From: CAYVTM01 sp964454645
Lineage (GTDB): Bacteria; Bacteroidota; Bacteroidia; Sphingobacteriales; Sphingobacteriaceae
DNA length: 64,000 bases
Reading direction: 5' to 3'
Assembly (NCBI GenBank): GCA_964454645.1
Contig: CAYVTM010000005.1
Location: forward strand, 154,577-218,576
This document shows, piece by piece, positions 44,527 to 52,803 of the stretch (within the stretch, counting starts at the first letter, position 1; each line of letters begins with the position of its first letter). A model generated the notes under the pieces. That model was not told the DNA's origin and searched no databases. It was given only the letters and a program-made list of their open reading frames with translations. The translations under genes were made by a program, and so were the position numbers.

Positions 44527-45702
44527 TTATATCAATTTTTGAAAACTCTTCCACCAACGATCCGGCATCTCTCCGCTGCATGCAGTTTTATAATCTTCAT
44601 ACGAACAAGGCACTAAATGAAAGCGTTCATTTTTCGTTCTGTTGTTCGGATAAGGAATCTGCATCCACCAACGATCGGTTCTTTTGCTTTTGTAAAAAAC
44701 TACTTCATGCAATCCATCCTTAAATGTTGCCCGGTATTTTATAAAATCTTTTTTATTCGTGTTCGGAAGATCCTTTTTACGTGCATAATATCCATCGATA
44801 AAACACCAGATCATTTGTGCACATAAAGCAGCGGTTTGTCCCATTCGATCTGCTTCCGGATTCATCTCATACAATCCGATCGAACTTAACTTATCGCTCA
44901 TACCGGCATACCGCATCATCTGACACATCTCTTCTCCGTAAAAACCATTGGGGTTTGCATTCCGGGTCCCCGGTGCATCCGACTGACGAATAACCGAAAT
45001 ATCAACACTTAATAAATCTGCATTGCGAATAATCGGCTCCGACAATTTTACATTTCCACTGATTTCCCCCAGGCGATGAACATCAAAGTACAATTTATCC
45101 ATCAGGCGGATATTCTCCTGATTGACAAGATAAGTTTGATACCCGATATTACTGTAATTGAAAAGAAAATTAGGCTCATGGAGAATAATTTTATTCAAAT
45201 AGGAATGAGAACCCGGTAAAGCATTTTCTTCCTTTTGAGCATCAATATCGAAGAGAGCATCCAACACAACCAGATCTACACGTTGTTCCAATTCTTCATA
45301 AGCCCAATATTGCGCATAACTTAAATCCTGTCCGCCTCCCATAATTATGGGTACAATATTTTTCTTCAATAATTCGGCAACTACTGTTTTAAGTGCAACA
45401 TAGGTATCTCTTACGCTTGCTCCGGCTTTAATGTTACCGAGATCGGCCATTTTTAACTCGAAAGGGCCCCGAAATAATTTATAAAAATACGGACGGACAG
45501 CATCGGCAGCGAAAGCGCAACCCTTGTTATTAATCGCATGGCGATCTTCTTCTACACCTATCAATACTAAATGAATATCTTCTAAATCGGGGAATCTGTG
45601 GATATATGTTTGTATTTGGGAAGCGATGCTACCGTTTACATATCCCGAATGAGGTTTTATAGAATCTGTAGATACAGGACTGAAAAAATCATTTAAACTC
45701 AT
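44527..45702 (-). CDS. Arginase/formimidoylglutamase-family protein without canonical metal ligands
   Basis: 391 residues, ureohydrolase fold. Family landmarks can be aligned but Mn ligands are replaced: GGDHS reads GGGQD (Q125), DAHxD reads DALFD (148-152, Leu for His) and SxDxD reads SVDIS (S236 for Asp). The rest is well conserved (IRQSDAPGTRNANPNGFYGEE, MSDKLSSIGLYEMNPEADRMGQTAAL). Automated annotation usually calls this family formimidoylglutamase; I think ureohydrolase activity is doubtful. Close relatives in Bacteroidota seem to share the changes, implying a conserved non-catalytic or different function. Confidence 0.8.
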   Translation of the reverse strand: MSLNDFFSPVSTDSIKPHSGYVNGSIASQIQTYIHRFPDLEDIHLVLIGVEEDRHAINNKGCAFAADAVRPYFYKLFRGPFELKMADLGNIKAGASVRDTYVALKTVVAELLKKNIVPIIMGGGQDLSYAQYWAYEELEQRVDLVVLDALFDIDAQKEENALPGSHSYLNKIILHEPNFLFNYSNIGYQTYLVNQENIRLMDKLYFDVHRLGEISGNVKLSEPIIRNADLLSVDISVIRQSDAPGTRNANPNGFYGEEMCQMMRYAGMSDKLSSIGLYEMNPEADRMGQTAALCAQMIWCFIDGYYARKKDLPNTNKKDFIKYRATFKDGLHEVVFYKSKRTDRWWMQIPYPNNRTKNERFHLVPCSYEDYKTACSGEMPDRWWKSFQKLI

Positions 45703-45777
45703 GCGTATATATTTATATACAAACCTACTTTAATTCATCGAAATCACAAATTGAAGTATTTTAAGCATATTTGCAGT

Positions 45778-46767
45778 ATGATATTAGTTACCGGAGCCGG
45801 TGGATTTGTAGGTTCTCATTTGCTTTATGCCTTGGTTTTTTCGGGTGAAAAGGTACGGGCGCTAAAACGTACCCAATCGCGCATCCCCGAAATGCTATTA
45901 CCTTTTAACCATTTAATCGAATGGGTGGAGGGTGATATGAACGATATTTTTAGTCTGGAAGATGCACTGCGGGATATCGACCGTGTCTATCATTGTGCTG
46001 CGAAAGTATCCTTCGATCCCAAAGACAAAAAAGAGCTGTGGAAAGTGAATGTAGATGGTACCGCTAATCTGGTAAACCTGTGTCTTGACCATCCCATTAA
46101 AAAATTTGTATATATAAGCTCAATTGCAGCCATCGGCGAAGCCAAACAGGGCAAAAAGACTGATGAAACCTGTCGATGGGTTTTCAATAAGAAACAATCG
46201 GATTATTCCATAACCAAACACGAAGCCGAACGTGAAGTATGGAGAGGGATTACCGAAGGCCTGAATGCAGTGATTATAAATCCGTCTGTTATTTTAGGTT
46301 ACGATTCGCTGGGACGCGGAAGTATGCAGTTTTTTGAACACATACAAAAAGGAATGCCTTTTTATACCAAAGGAGTTACCGGATTCGTAGATATTAACGA
46401 TGTGGTAAACACCATGATTTTATTAATGAACTCCGACATACATTCCGAACGGTTTATTGTTTCCTCCGAAGATTTATCTTTTCAGGAATTGTTTACCAAG
46501 ATTGCCCGGGCACTGCATTTAAAAGCTCCCTTTATTTATGGAAGCCCGGTATTCCTTTCGGCCGCTGTGAAAGTAAATGCATTCTTTGCTTTATTCAGCA
46601 ATAAACCGGCTTCACTGAGTATCTATACGGCACGTAATGCCAATAAAAAACACTGCTATTCCAATTATAAGCTTGTGAATGCCATCTCTATTTCTTTTAC
46701 TCCGATTGGTGAAAGTATCCGGCAAATCGTACGGCAAATAAACGTGAATGTTAATAGAACTACATAA
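45778..46767 (+). CDS. NAD(P)-dependent epimerase/dehydratase (extended SDR)
   Basis: 329 residues from the ATG at 45778 (MILVTGAGGFVGSHLLYAL); an upstream TTG adds nine non-homologous residues. Rossmann glycine motif GAGGFVGS at 6-13, the Tyr-x3-Lys of extended SDRs in YSITKHEAE, and INPSVILGYDSLGRGS. The dihydroflavonol-reductase-like/3-beta-HSD group fits best; the substrate is unknown. Divergent from the pseudo-arginase gene. In the 300 nt that follow, only a possible 35-codon gene is seen. Confidence 0.88.
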   Translation: MILVTGAGGFVGSHLLYALVFSGEKVRALKRTQSRIPEMLLPFNHLIEWVEGDMNDIFSLEDALRDIDRVYHCAAKVSFDPKDKKELWKVNVDGTANLVNLCLDHPIKKFVYISSIAAIGEAKQGKKTDETCRWVFNKKQSDYSITKHEAEREVWRGITEGLNAVIINPSVILGYDSLGRGSMQFFEHIQKGMPFYTKGVTGFVDINDVVNTMILLMNSDIHSERFIVSSEDLSFQELFTKIARALHLKAPFIYGSPVFLSAAVKVNAFFALFSNKPASLSIYTARNANKKHCYSNYKLVNAISISFTPIGESIRQIVRQINVNVNRTT

Positions 46768-46921
46768 GCTCCCGACCGTTTGCAGTAAATTTACCGGTAT
46801 TAAGTCGCTGATTAATAATTTGTTTATAATTCCTACCCGCTTCATATTTCAGGTTTATTCTTAATCATTTCTTTACGCTGAGCTAATATATGCAGGGGAA
46901 ATTTGACCATGTTTAGTTTGT

Positions 46922-47029
46922 ATGGAAAGCGTTGCAATTATTCTGTTCATTTCTACTATTTCTGGTTTATTGTTTCTATACTTTAGTCCTTATGAAATTC
47001 ATTTCGATGAAGAGGAAGATAGTATGTAA
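46922..47029 (+). CDS. Candidate 35-residue single-pass membrane protein
   Basis: ATG at 46922 to TAA at 47029, encoding MESVAIILFISTISGLLFLY followed by FSPYEIHFDEEEDSM. One hydrophobic helix (4-22) and an acidic tail. The topology recalls small cytochrome-oxidase maturation proteins, but the CcoS core motif is missing. The remainder of the 300-nt gap (46768-47067) shows nothing else. No ribosome-binding site is obvious, which is normal here. It may be a chance frame. Confidence 0.35.
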   Translation: MESVAIILFISTISGLLFLYFSPYEIHFDEEEDSM

Positions 47030-47067
47030 TGAAGTTGGATTGATGCGAATAACAGGAAGGAAGATAT

Positions 47068-47952
47068 ATGCCTAAAAGAAATATAGAAGTCCTTGTTCTA
47101 TCCGATATTCATCTCGGCACTTATGGTTGCCATGCAAAAGAACTCTTAAACTATTTAAAGAGTATCAAACCCCAAAAAATTATTCTAAATGGAGATATTA
47201 TTGATATCTGGCAGTTCAGTAAGAACTACTGGCCCGAATCGCACATGAAAATAATACGCAGAATCATGAAGTACATCAGCAACGATGTGCCTGTATATTA
47301 TCTTACCGGGAATCACGACGAACTTCTGCGTAAATTTACGGATATGGAGTGGGGGTCGCTGCGTTTATGTAATAAATTAGTACTGGAATTGGATGAGAAG
47401 AAAGCATGGTTCTTTCATGGAGATATTTTTGATGTTACCATGCAGTATTCGAAATGGTTAGCTAAATTAGGAGCTATCGGATATGATACATTAATCTTGC
47501 TGAATACATTTGTCAATTTTATATTGACATCCTTTGGAAAAGAGAAAATGAGCTTTTCAAAGAAAATTAAAAGCGGTGTGAAGAATGCGGTAAAGTTTAT
47601 CAACAATTTTGAAGCCGCCGCCGCAGAGATCGCTATCGAAAAGGAATACGATTATGTAATATGCGGACATATCCATCAGGCAGAAAGAAGAATTATTAAA
47701 AATGACAAGGGTTCGGTATTATATTTGAACTCCGGAGACTGGGTAGAAAGCTTAACTTCTTTAGAATATTATGATGGACAATGGCGCATTTTCTCTTATC
47801 GCGACGATTATATTTCGGTTTCGGAAGAAGATGCAGACAATGATGATGACTCAAATGAAGAAAGTATGAAGTTGAAAACGGATATTAAACAGCTGTATGA
47901 AAACTTAGTGGGTTCGCCATTGTTAAGGAATCCAAAAAATAAAAAAGATTAA
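47068..47952 (+). CDS. LpxH-like UDP-2,3-diacylglucosamine diphosphatase (metallophosphoesterase)
   Basis: 294 residues. Calcineurin-like motifs in order: VLSDIHLGTYG, ILNGDIIDIWQF, YLTGNHDELLRK, WFFHGDIFD and VICGHIHQAERR. The extra helical region after GNHD and before GHIH matches the LpxH group. The predicted role is to cleave UDP-diacylglucosamine to lipid X in lipid A synthesis, fitting the other lpx genes of the window, though other phosphodiesterases have the same plan. An acidic tail (SEEDADNDDDSNEES) is unusual. Followed after 18 nt by a glycosyltransferase. Confidence 0.8.
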   Translation: MPKRNIEVLVLSDIHLGTYGCHAKELLNYLKSIKPQKIILNGDIIDIWQFSKNYWPESHMKIIRRIMKYISNDVPVYYLTGNHDELLRKFTDMEWGSLRLCNKLVLELDEKKAWFFHGDIFDVTMQYSKWLAKLGAIGYDTLILLNTFVNFILTSFGKEKMSFSKKIKSGVKNAVKFINNFEAAAAEIAIEKEYDYVICGHIHQAERRIIKNDKGSVLYLNSGDWVESLTSLEYYDGQWRIFSYRDDYISVSEEDADNDDDSNEESMKLKTDIKQLYENLVGSPLLRNPKNKKD

Positions 47953-47970
47953 CAGCACTCATTATCTTAT

Positions 47971-48957
47971 ATGAAAATATTGTTTGCAATACAGGGAACA
48001 GGAAATGGCCATCTGAGCAGGGCCAGGGATATCCTGCCGCATTTGCAGGCTTATGGGGAAGTAGATATTCTGATCAGCGGTACGCAAGTGGATGTATCTT
48101 TATCGCAGGAAATAAAATATCGGAAAAAAGGTATCAGCTTTATTTTTGGAAAAAAAGGGGGGGTAGATTATTGGGAAACCTTTAAACGTTTAGACCCTTT
48201 ACATTTTATAAAGGATGTACTAAGTCTTCCGCTTAAGCAATACGATCTTATTATTAACGATTTCGAACCGGTATCGGCTTGGGCCGCTCGCCTGCGCGGA
48301 AGAAAAGTAATTGCATTAAGCCATCAATGTTCTTTCTTGTCGGAACATACTCCGCGCCCACAACTAAAGGATGCTTTTGCCGAAAGATTATTCAGGTATT
48401 ATGCGCCTTGCAGCATCCCGGTTGGTTTTCATTTTAAACCCTATGATCATTTTATTCATACCCCTATTATCCGAAAAGAAATACGCGAGCTAAAACCCGA
48501 ACGCCTGGGTCATTATACGGTCTATCTTCCTGCTTATGATGATAAATTATTAGTAAAAATATTAGGCCGTTTTAATGATATCCATTGGGAAATTTTTTCG
48601 AAACATATCCTAACCCCCTACCAGGCAGGAAAGATAAAAGTGATGCCTATTCATAATGAGGCTTATAATTTAAGCTTATCCCAATGTGAAGGGCTTCTTA
48701 CCGGAGGAGGATTCGAAGCCCCGGCAGAAGCTTTGTTTTTAGGAAAAAAAGTATTTGTAATTCCTATGAAAGGGCAATACGAACAGCAGTGCAATGCTGA
48801 GGCTTTAAAACAAATGGGTGTCGCATTAGCATACGATACGGATGAATTTTTTGAAACAACACTACATAACTGGCTTTATCGTTCGGATATTATCCGGGTA
48901 GATTTTCCGGATAATGTGAAAGAGGTTGTTGCAAAGACCATTCAATTAGCTAATTAG
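47971..48957 (+). CDS. Glycosyltransferase-family protein (GT1/MurG-like fold)
   Basis: 328 residues. MKILFAIQGTGNGHLSRARDI is the N-terminal glycine-rich motif, with the His used in GT-B folds; near the C-terminus GLLTGGGFEAPAEALFLGKKVFVIPMKGQYEQQCNAEAL is the nucleotide-sugar binding region of the GT28/GT1 group. The acceptor is unknown. It sits after the LpxH-like gene, suggesting an envelope glycan or glycolipid role. A run of 7 A plus 7 G lies at 48150-48163. The last 8 nt (CTAATTAG) overlap the stop of the convergent MutS gene. Confidence 0.8.
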   Translation: MKILFAIQGTGNGHLSRARDILPHLQAYGEVDILISGTQVDVSLSQEIKYRKKGISFIFGKKGGVDYWETFKRLDPLHFIKDVLSLPLKQYDLIINDFEPVSAWAARLRGRKVIALSHQCSFLSEHTPRPQLKDAFAERLFRYYAPCSIPVGFHFKPYDHFIHTPIIRKEIRELKPERLGHYTVYLPAYDDKLLVKILGRFNDIHWEIFSKHILTPYQAGKIKVMPIHNEAYNLSLSQCEGLLTGGGFEAPAEALFLGKKVFVIPMKGQYEQQCNAEALKQMGVALAYDTDEFFETTLHNWLYRSDIIRVDFPDNVKEVVAKTIQLAN

Positions 48958-50731
48958 ATGCGATAATGTTCATCTTTTCCATTAAAAAAGTAGCGCTTTT
49001 ATTTACACACACCCCATCTCTCAGTTTATAATCGAAGTGTAAATCCTTATCCTTAATTTCTACTTCAAAGCATTTGGCTTCGATAATTCCGGGGTGCCCC
49101 TTTTTCATATCGGCAATACTTATGTCATGTGTTGCAATAATCCCCAACACAGGGTGTTGTATAATTTTCCTTATCAATCCTTCCGTACCTAAACGCTTAT
49201 CGTCGGAATTGGTCCCACGCAAAATTTCATCGAGAATAACAAATACCGGCTGACTGCTTTCCAGTAATGTCACCAATTCGTGCAAACGTTTCAGTTCGGC
49301 ATAAAAATAAGATTCGTTTTCGGACAGGGAATCGTTTACACGCATACTGGTAAACAAAGTAAAATCGGAACTGATGAATTTTTTTGCACAAACAGGAGCT
49401 CCACATTTCATCAACACTAAATTAATTCCAATGCTGCGTAGGAAAGTGCTTTTCCCCGACATATTCGAACCGGTTAAAACGATGAAACGAAACGCATCGA
49501 AGTTTACATCATTGCATATTCTTTTATCCACAGGAATTAATGGATGACCTAAATCAATCGCTTCAAATACCGTTTGTTCATCGGAACGTTCAGGGAAAGA
49601 AAATCCGGGATGATTGTAATGGAAGTTTGCCAGGCTGTTCATAGCATCGAAAAGAGCCATGCTCTCTATCCAGCTTTCAATATGAGCCGCATGATTTTTT
49701 TTCCATTTATATAATTTATCTAAAGTATGCAGGTGATACATGAATAATCCATTGAATAAAAACAAGGCAAAAGCATTATTAATGGATTCAAGACTTTCTA
49801 CAATTGATGACAAACGATGGATAGCTTTACTTGCCCGGAATGAATCGCTGTGAAATTTTTTCTGATATGTATTTAAAATTCCGGTATCGAATTTTTCCGT
49901 TTCTATTTTTTCGATGAGTTTACTGTAAGAAAAAATGATTTTTGCGAGACTATTCAGTTGATCAGTTTCATTCTTTATTTTTTTTAATTGTGAAACAACA
50001 ATAATAAATCCGGTCATGAACAAAGTCGAAAACAGACTGAAAGCATATTCATAATTACTGAAAATAAAAAGTGCTAAAGTACCAAACACAGCAACCGGAA
50101 TCAGGTATGTAAGAACTTTTAAAATGGGGTGGAAGGTTTTAGTTTGTTTCGACCAGGACAGTAAACGTTCGGCGCTATCGCTGTTTTCATGCATCATCAT
50201 TCCCCATGCAGAAAAGGATTGCCGCCAATCCGCTTTAGCGCTCAATTCCCCGACAGACTCCTGGACCGATGTCAAGGTAAGAGACGTCCCCTCAGTCAAA
50301 CTTTTTACCAATACTTTCTCTCCACTATTGCAAATCGTTCTGTTAAGATGCTGAAAGAGTGAATTTTTTCCGAAGATATCAAGATCGTATAGGTAGGGAT
50401 GATCCGTTTGAAGGTACTGTAATCCTTCCTTAAATACTGAACAATCACCCTGCATATAGCGTATTTCACGATCATTAATTTGAATTAGTTTTTCGGTATA
50501 TGCCGATTTTGTTTTTAATTGATTATGCATTTTCAGCAATACCACAAACACAGGTATGGAAAATATAGCCAGTATCTGAAACAAAAATATTTCAGGTTCT
50601 TTGATGCCATAATAAATCATCAACAAAAAAAAGCAAGCAACTAATAACCGGATATTTCCGATGAGTCTGCTTTTTCGGTCGATGCGGATTTTTTCCTGAA
50701 TGTATTTTTCTTTTTTTTCGGAATAGATCAT
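48950..50731 (-). CDS. Membrane-anchored MutS-family ATPase
   Basis: 593 residues. Two membrane helices near the N-terminus (about 27-44 and 48-66) and two more (about 208-228 and 233-250) precede a MutS-like clamp/lever helix region and domain V: Walker A TGSNMSGKSTFLRSIGINLVL, the DSLSENESYFYAEL signature, Walker B VFVILDEILRGTNSDD, and ATHDISIADM. There is no mismatch-recognition domain I. Such MutS-related proteins occur across Bacteroidota with no experimental role. DNA repair is unlikely for a membrane-anchored form; nucleic acid or envelope processes remain open. Confidence 0.87.
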   Translation of the reverse strand: MIYSEKKEKYIQEKIRIDRKSRLIGNIRLLVACFFLLMIYYGIKEPEIFLFQILAIFSIPVFVVLLKMHNQLKTKSAYTEKLIQINDREIRYMQGDCSVFKEGLQYLQTDHPYLYDLDIFGKNSLFQHLNRTICNSGEKVLVKSLTEGTSLTLTSVQESVGELSAKADWRQSFSAWGMMMHENSDSAERLLSWSKQTKTFHPILKVLTYLIPVAVFGTLALFIFSNYEYAFSLFSTLFMTGFIIVVSQLKKIKNETDQLNSLAKIIFSYSKLIEKIETEKFDTGILNTYQKKFHSDSFRASKAIHRLSSIVESLESINNAFALFLFNGLFMYHLHTLDKLYKWKKNHAAHIESWIESMALFDAMNSLANFHYNHPGFSFPERSDEQTVFEAIDLGHPLIPVDKRICNDVNFDAFRFIVLTGSNMSGKSTFLRSIGINLVLMKCGAPVCAKKFISSDFTLFTSMRVNDSLSENESYFYAELKRLHELVTLLESSQPVFVILDEILRGTNSDDKRLGTEGLIRKIIQHPVLGIIATHDISIADMKKGHPGIIEAKCFEVEIKDKDLHFDYKLRDGVCVNKSATFLMEKMNIIASN

Positions 50732-50747
50732 GAGTCAGAATAAATAA

Positions 50748-50776
50748 GAAAGGGTGAACGTGAATTCACCCCTTTC
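50748..50776 (-). terminator. Rho-independent terminator after the nucleoside transporter
   Basis: GAAAGGGTGAA (50748-50758) pairs with TTCACCCCTTTC (50765-50776) with one bulged base. On the minus strand it is followed by CTTATTTATTCT, 14 nt past the transporter stop. Confidence 0.7.
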
Positions 50777-50789
50777 AGTATTTTTATTT

Positions 50790-52073
50790 TTACATTAATA
50801 AACCCGCAATGGTAGCGCTTAAATACGAAGCAAAGGTTCCGCATATTAAAGCCTTGAAACCGAGCTTCGCCAAATCCGCTCTGCGGCTGGGAGCAAGTTC
50901 ACCAATTCCTCCAACCTGAATAGCAATGGAGCTGAAGTTTGCAAAACCGCATAATGCAAAACTTACAATTATAACAGATTTCGGGTCTAATACCCCCGAT
51001 GCAATTAAAGGCGCCAGGTCGGTGTAAGCAACAAATTCGTTAATGACCAATTTCGTTCCCATCAAAGCACCTACCGTATGTGTATCCTGAGAAGGTACAC
51101 CCATCGCCCAGGCAAATAAACTAAATAGAGAACCCAGGATTTCTTTTAAACTTAATTCTTTTAGTGAGATGCCCATGAAGCTCAGATCGAGACTGGTATT
51201 ATAATACAATGCTTCTCCGATCCACCCCAGCCCGGCATCGACCATTGCAATAAGCGCAATGAAACCTAACAGCATAGCAATTACATTTAAAGAGATGCGC
51301 ATACCGTCGCTGGCACCATGCGATATAGCATCCATCAAATTCGCATGCGCTTTTTTAATTTCCAGCTTTACTTTTCCTTTTGTTTCCGATTCTTCCGTTT
51401 CGGGATAAACGATTTTAGAAATAACCAATGCTCCGGGTGCAGCCATAATGCTTGCCGCTATCAGGTATTCAGCCGGTACACCCATAGAAATATATACCGC
51501 CATAACCCCTCCGGCAATACAAGCCATGCTTCCCGACATACTTGCCAGCAACTCCGACATCGTCATTCCGGAGATATAAGGCTTAATCATAATTTGTGCT
51601 TCTACCTGGCCAACAAATGCACTACCCACATTCGATAAAGCTTCCGATCCTGAAACACCCATCAGCCAATGTACTGCACGTGCAAAGACAGCAACTATAC
51701 GTTGCATCAACCCGATATGATAAGCAATGCTTACCAGTACCGATACAAAGATGATGGTAGGAATAATTTTAAAGAAAAAGATAAACGTATTATTGGCGCC
51801 AAAGAGTGGTGCTAATAATTGTGAATTTACCAGCGGACCGAAAACAAAATTTGCTCCTTCGTTGGAGTAGTCCAAAAGTAAGGTTACGAAGATCCCGATC
51901 TTACCGAAGATAGCCTGCCCCAGCGGAACTTTCAAAATAAATATAGCTAAGAGCAATTGAATAAATAATCCGGTAAACACCAATCGCTTGTTGATAGCTT
52001 TACGATTATTCGATAATAAAAAGGCTAAACCTAAAATAAGTACAACGCCTATTAACCCTACATATCTATCCAT
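50790..52073 (-). CDS. Concentrative nucleoside transporter (NupC/CNT family)
   Basis: 427 residues with about ten to twelve membrane segments. FVGQVEAQIMIKPYISGMTMSELLASMSGSMACIAGGVMAVYISMGVP and the ending CGFANFSSIAIQVGGIGELAPSRRADLAKLGFKALICGTFASYLSATIAG are the G-x-K/Q nucleoside-binding and ion-binding motifs of CNT proteins. It imports nucleosides by Na+ or H+ symport across the inner membrane. It starts 8 nt after the DinB stop on the same strand, implying an operon. Confidence 0.93.
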   Translation of the reverse strand: MDRYVGLIGVVLILGLAFLLSNNRKAINKRLVFTGLFIQLLLAIFILKVPLGQAIFGKIGIFVTLLLDYSNEGANFVFGPLVNSQLLAPLFGANNTFIFFFKIIPTIIFVSVLVSIAYHIGLMQRIVAVFARAVHWLMGVSGSEALSNVGSAFVGQVEAQIMIKPYISGMTMSELLASMSGSMACIAGGVMAVYISMGVPAEYLIAASIMAAPGALVISKIVYPETEESETKGKVKLEIKKAHANLMDAISHGASDGMRISLNVIAMLLGFIALIAMVDAGLGWIGEALYYNTSLDLSFMGISLKELSLKEILGSLFSLFAWAMGVPSQDTHTVGALMGTKLVINEFVAYTDLAPLIASGVLDPKSVIIVSFALCGFANFSSIAIQVGGIGELAPSRRADLAKLGFKALICGTFASYLSATIAGLLM

Positions 52074-52081
52074 TCTGTTTT

Positions 52082-52591
52082 CTATAAATATTTACTGATT
52101 AAAACATTTTTATGGTGTTCGGCATGACCTGCAATAATATACAGCAGTGCATTTACCGTAACTTCCTTAGCATTTGCTATTCCTTTTCTCGAAAGAAGCG
52201 CTTTGTCAAATGCAGCAAACAAAGCAATGTTCGACCGGCGAAGATGCGAGAATTCATTCAATAAATTCGAAAGCGTATTCGCTGAGGCTTTACTTTCCAC
52301 AACATACGTATCCTGATCGAAGCCTTGTAATTCTTTTTCATCTCCCCGTGCAAAACGCAAAGCCCGGTATGCAAAAATCCGTTCGGCATCGTTAACATGG
52401 CAAAGCAGTTCTTTGAAAGACCATTTCCCCTCCGCATAAGTATCGTTTGCTTTTGATTCGGGTATCGATCTAAAAATATCCAGCAGTTGGTCATGCTGTA
52501 TTTTCAAAAAAGATAGAATATCTTCCGTATCAATTTTTGAAACATAAGTATGATAAAAGCTCGGGTATTCTTTTTCTTCCGGTTTTCCCAT
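52082..52591 (-). CDS. DinB-family metal-binding protein (YfiT-like)
   Basis: 169 residues. KWSFKELLCHVNDAERIFAYRALRFARGDE and LYIIAGHAEHHKNVLISKYL supply the three His of the DinB/YfiT metal site. The bundle resembles bacillithiol/mycothiol-type transferases, but Bacteroidota substrates are not established. Upstream of the nucleoside transporter in the same unit; divergent from the small zinc-ribbon gene across 44 nt. Only loosely similar to the DinB protein at 38119. Confidence 0.87.
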   Translation of the reverse strand: MGKPEEKEYPSFYHTYVSKIDTEDILSFLKIQHDQLLDIFRSIPESKANDTYAEGKWSFKELLCHVNDAERIFAYRALRFARGDEKELQGFDQDTYVVESKASANTLSNLLNEFSHLRRSNIALFAAFDKALLSRKGIANAKEVTVNALLYIIAGHAEHHKNVLISKYL

Positions 52592-52635
52592 AATTTGAAT
52601 TTCAACAAATATAATTTCTTTTCGTATTTTTAAAG

Positions 52636-52803
52636 ATGTTTTCCCAGGAACAAAATATTTGCCCGTATTGCCGTTATGAGGCCCCCTTCGAATTCGTTCA
52701 TGGTCATTATCAGTGCAAACAGTGTAAAATGAATGTGATACCTTGTTGTAACGGAGAACAATGTGAACAGATTAATCAGCATCCGGGGACTAAAAACCCC
52801 TAA
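52636..52803 (+). CDS. 55-residue zinc-ribbon protein
   Basis: ATG 52636 to TAA 52803. It encodes MFSQEQNICPYCRYEAPFEF, then VHGHYQCKQCKMNVIPCCNGEQCEQ. Two CxxC knuckles (C9-C12 and C27-C30) form a zinc ribbon, with extra Cys downstream (CC and C). The frame is far denser in paired Cys than chance allows. Its last 14 nt overlap the end of the convergent DUF4403 gene. It may assist metal handling or nucleic-acid binding; function unknown. Confidence 0.75.
   Translation: MFSQEQNICPYCRYEAPFEFVHGHYQCKQCKMNVIPCCNGEQCEQINQHPGTKNP

Noticed and set aside
46922..47029. CcoS cytochrome oxidase maturation protein
   Set aside because: Same general topology but no CcoS core motif and no cytochrome oxidase genes nearby.
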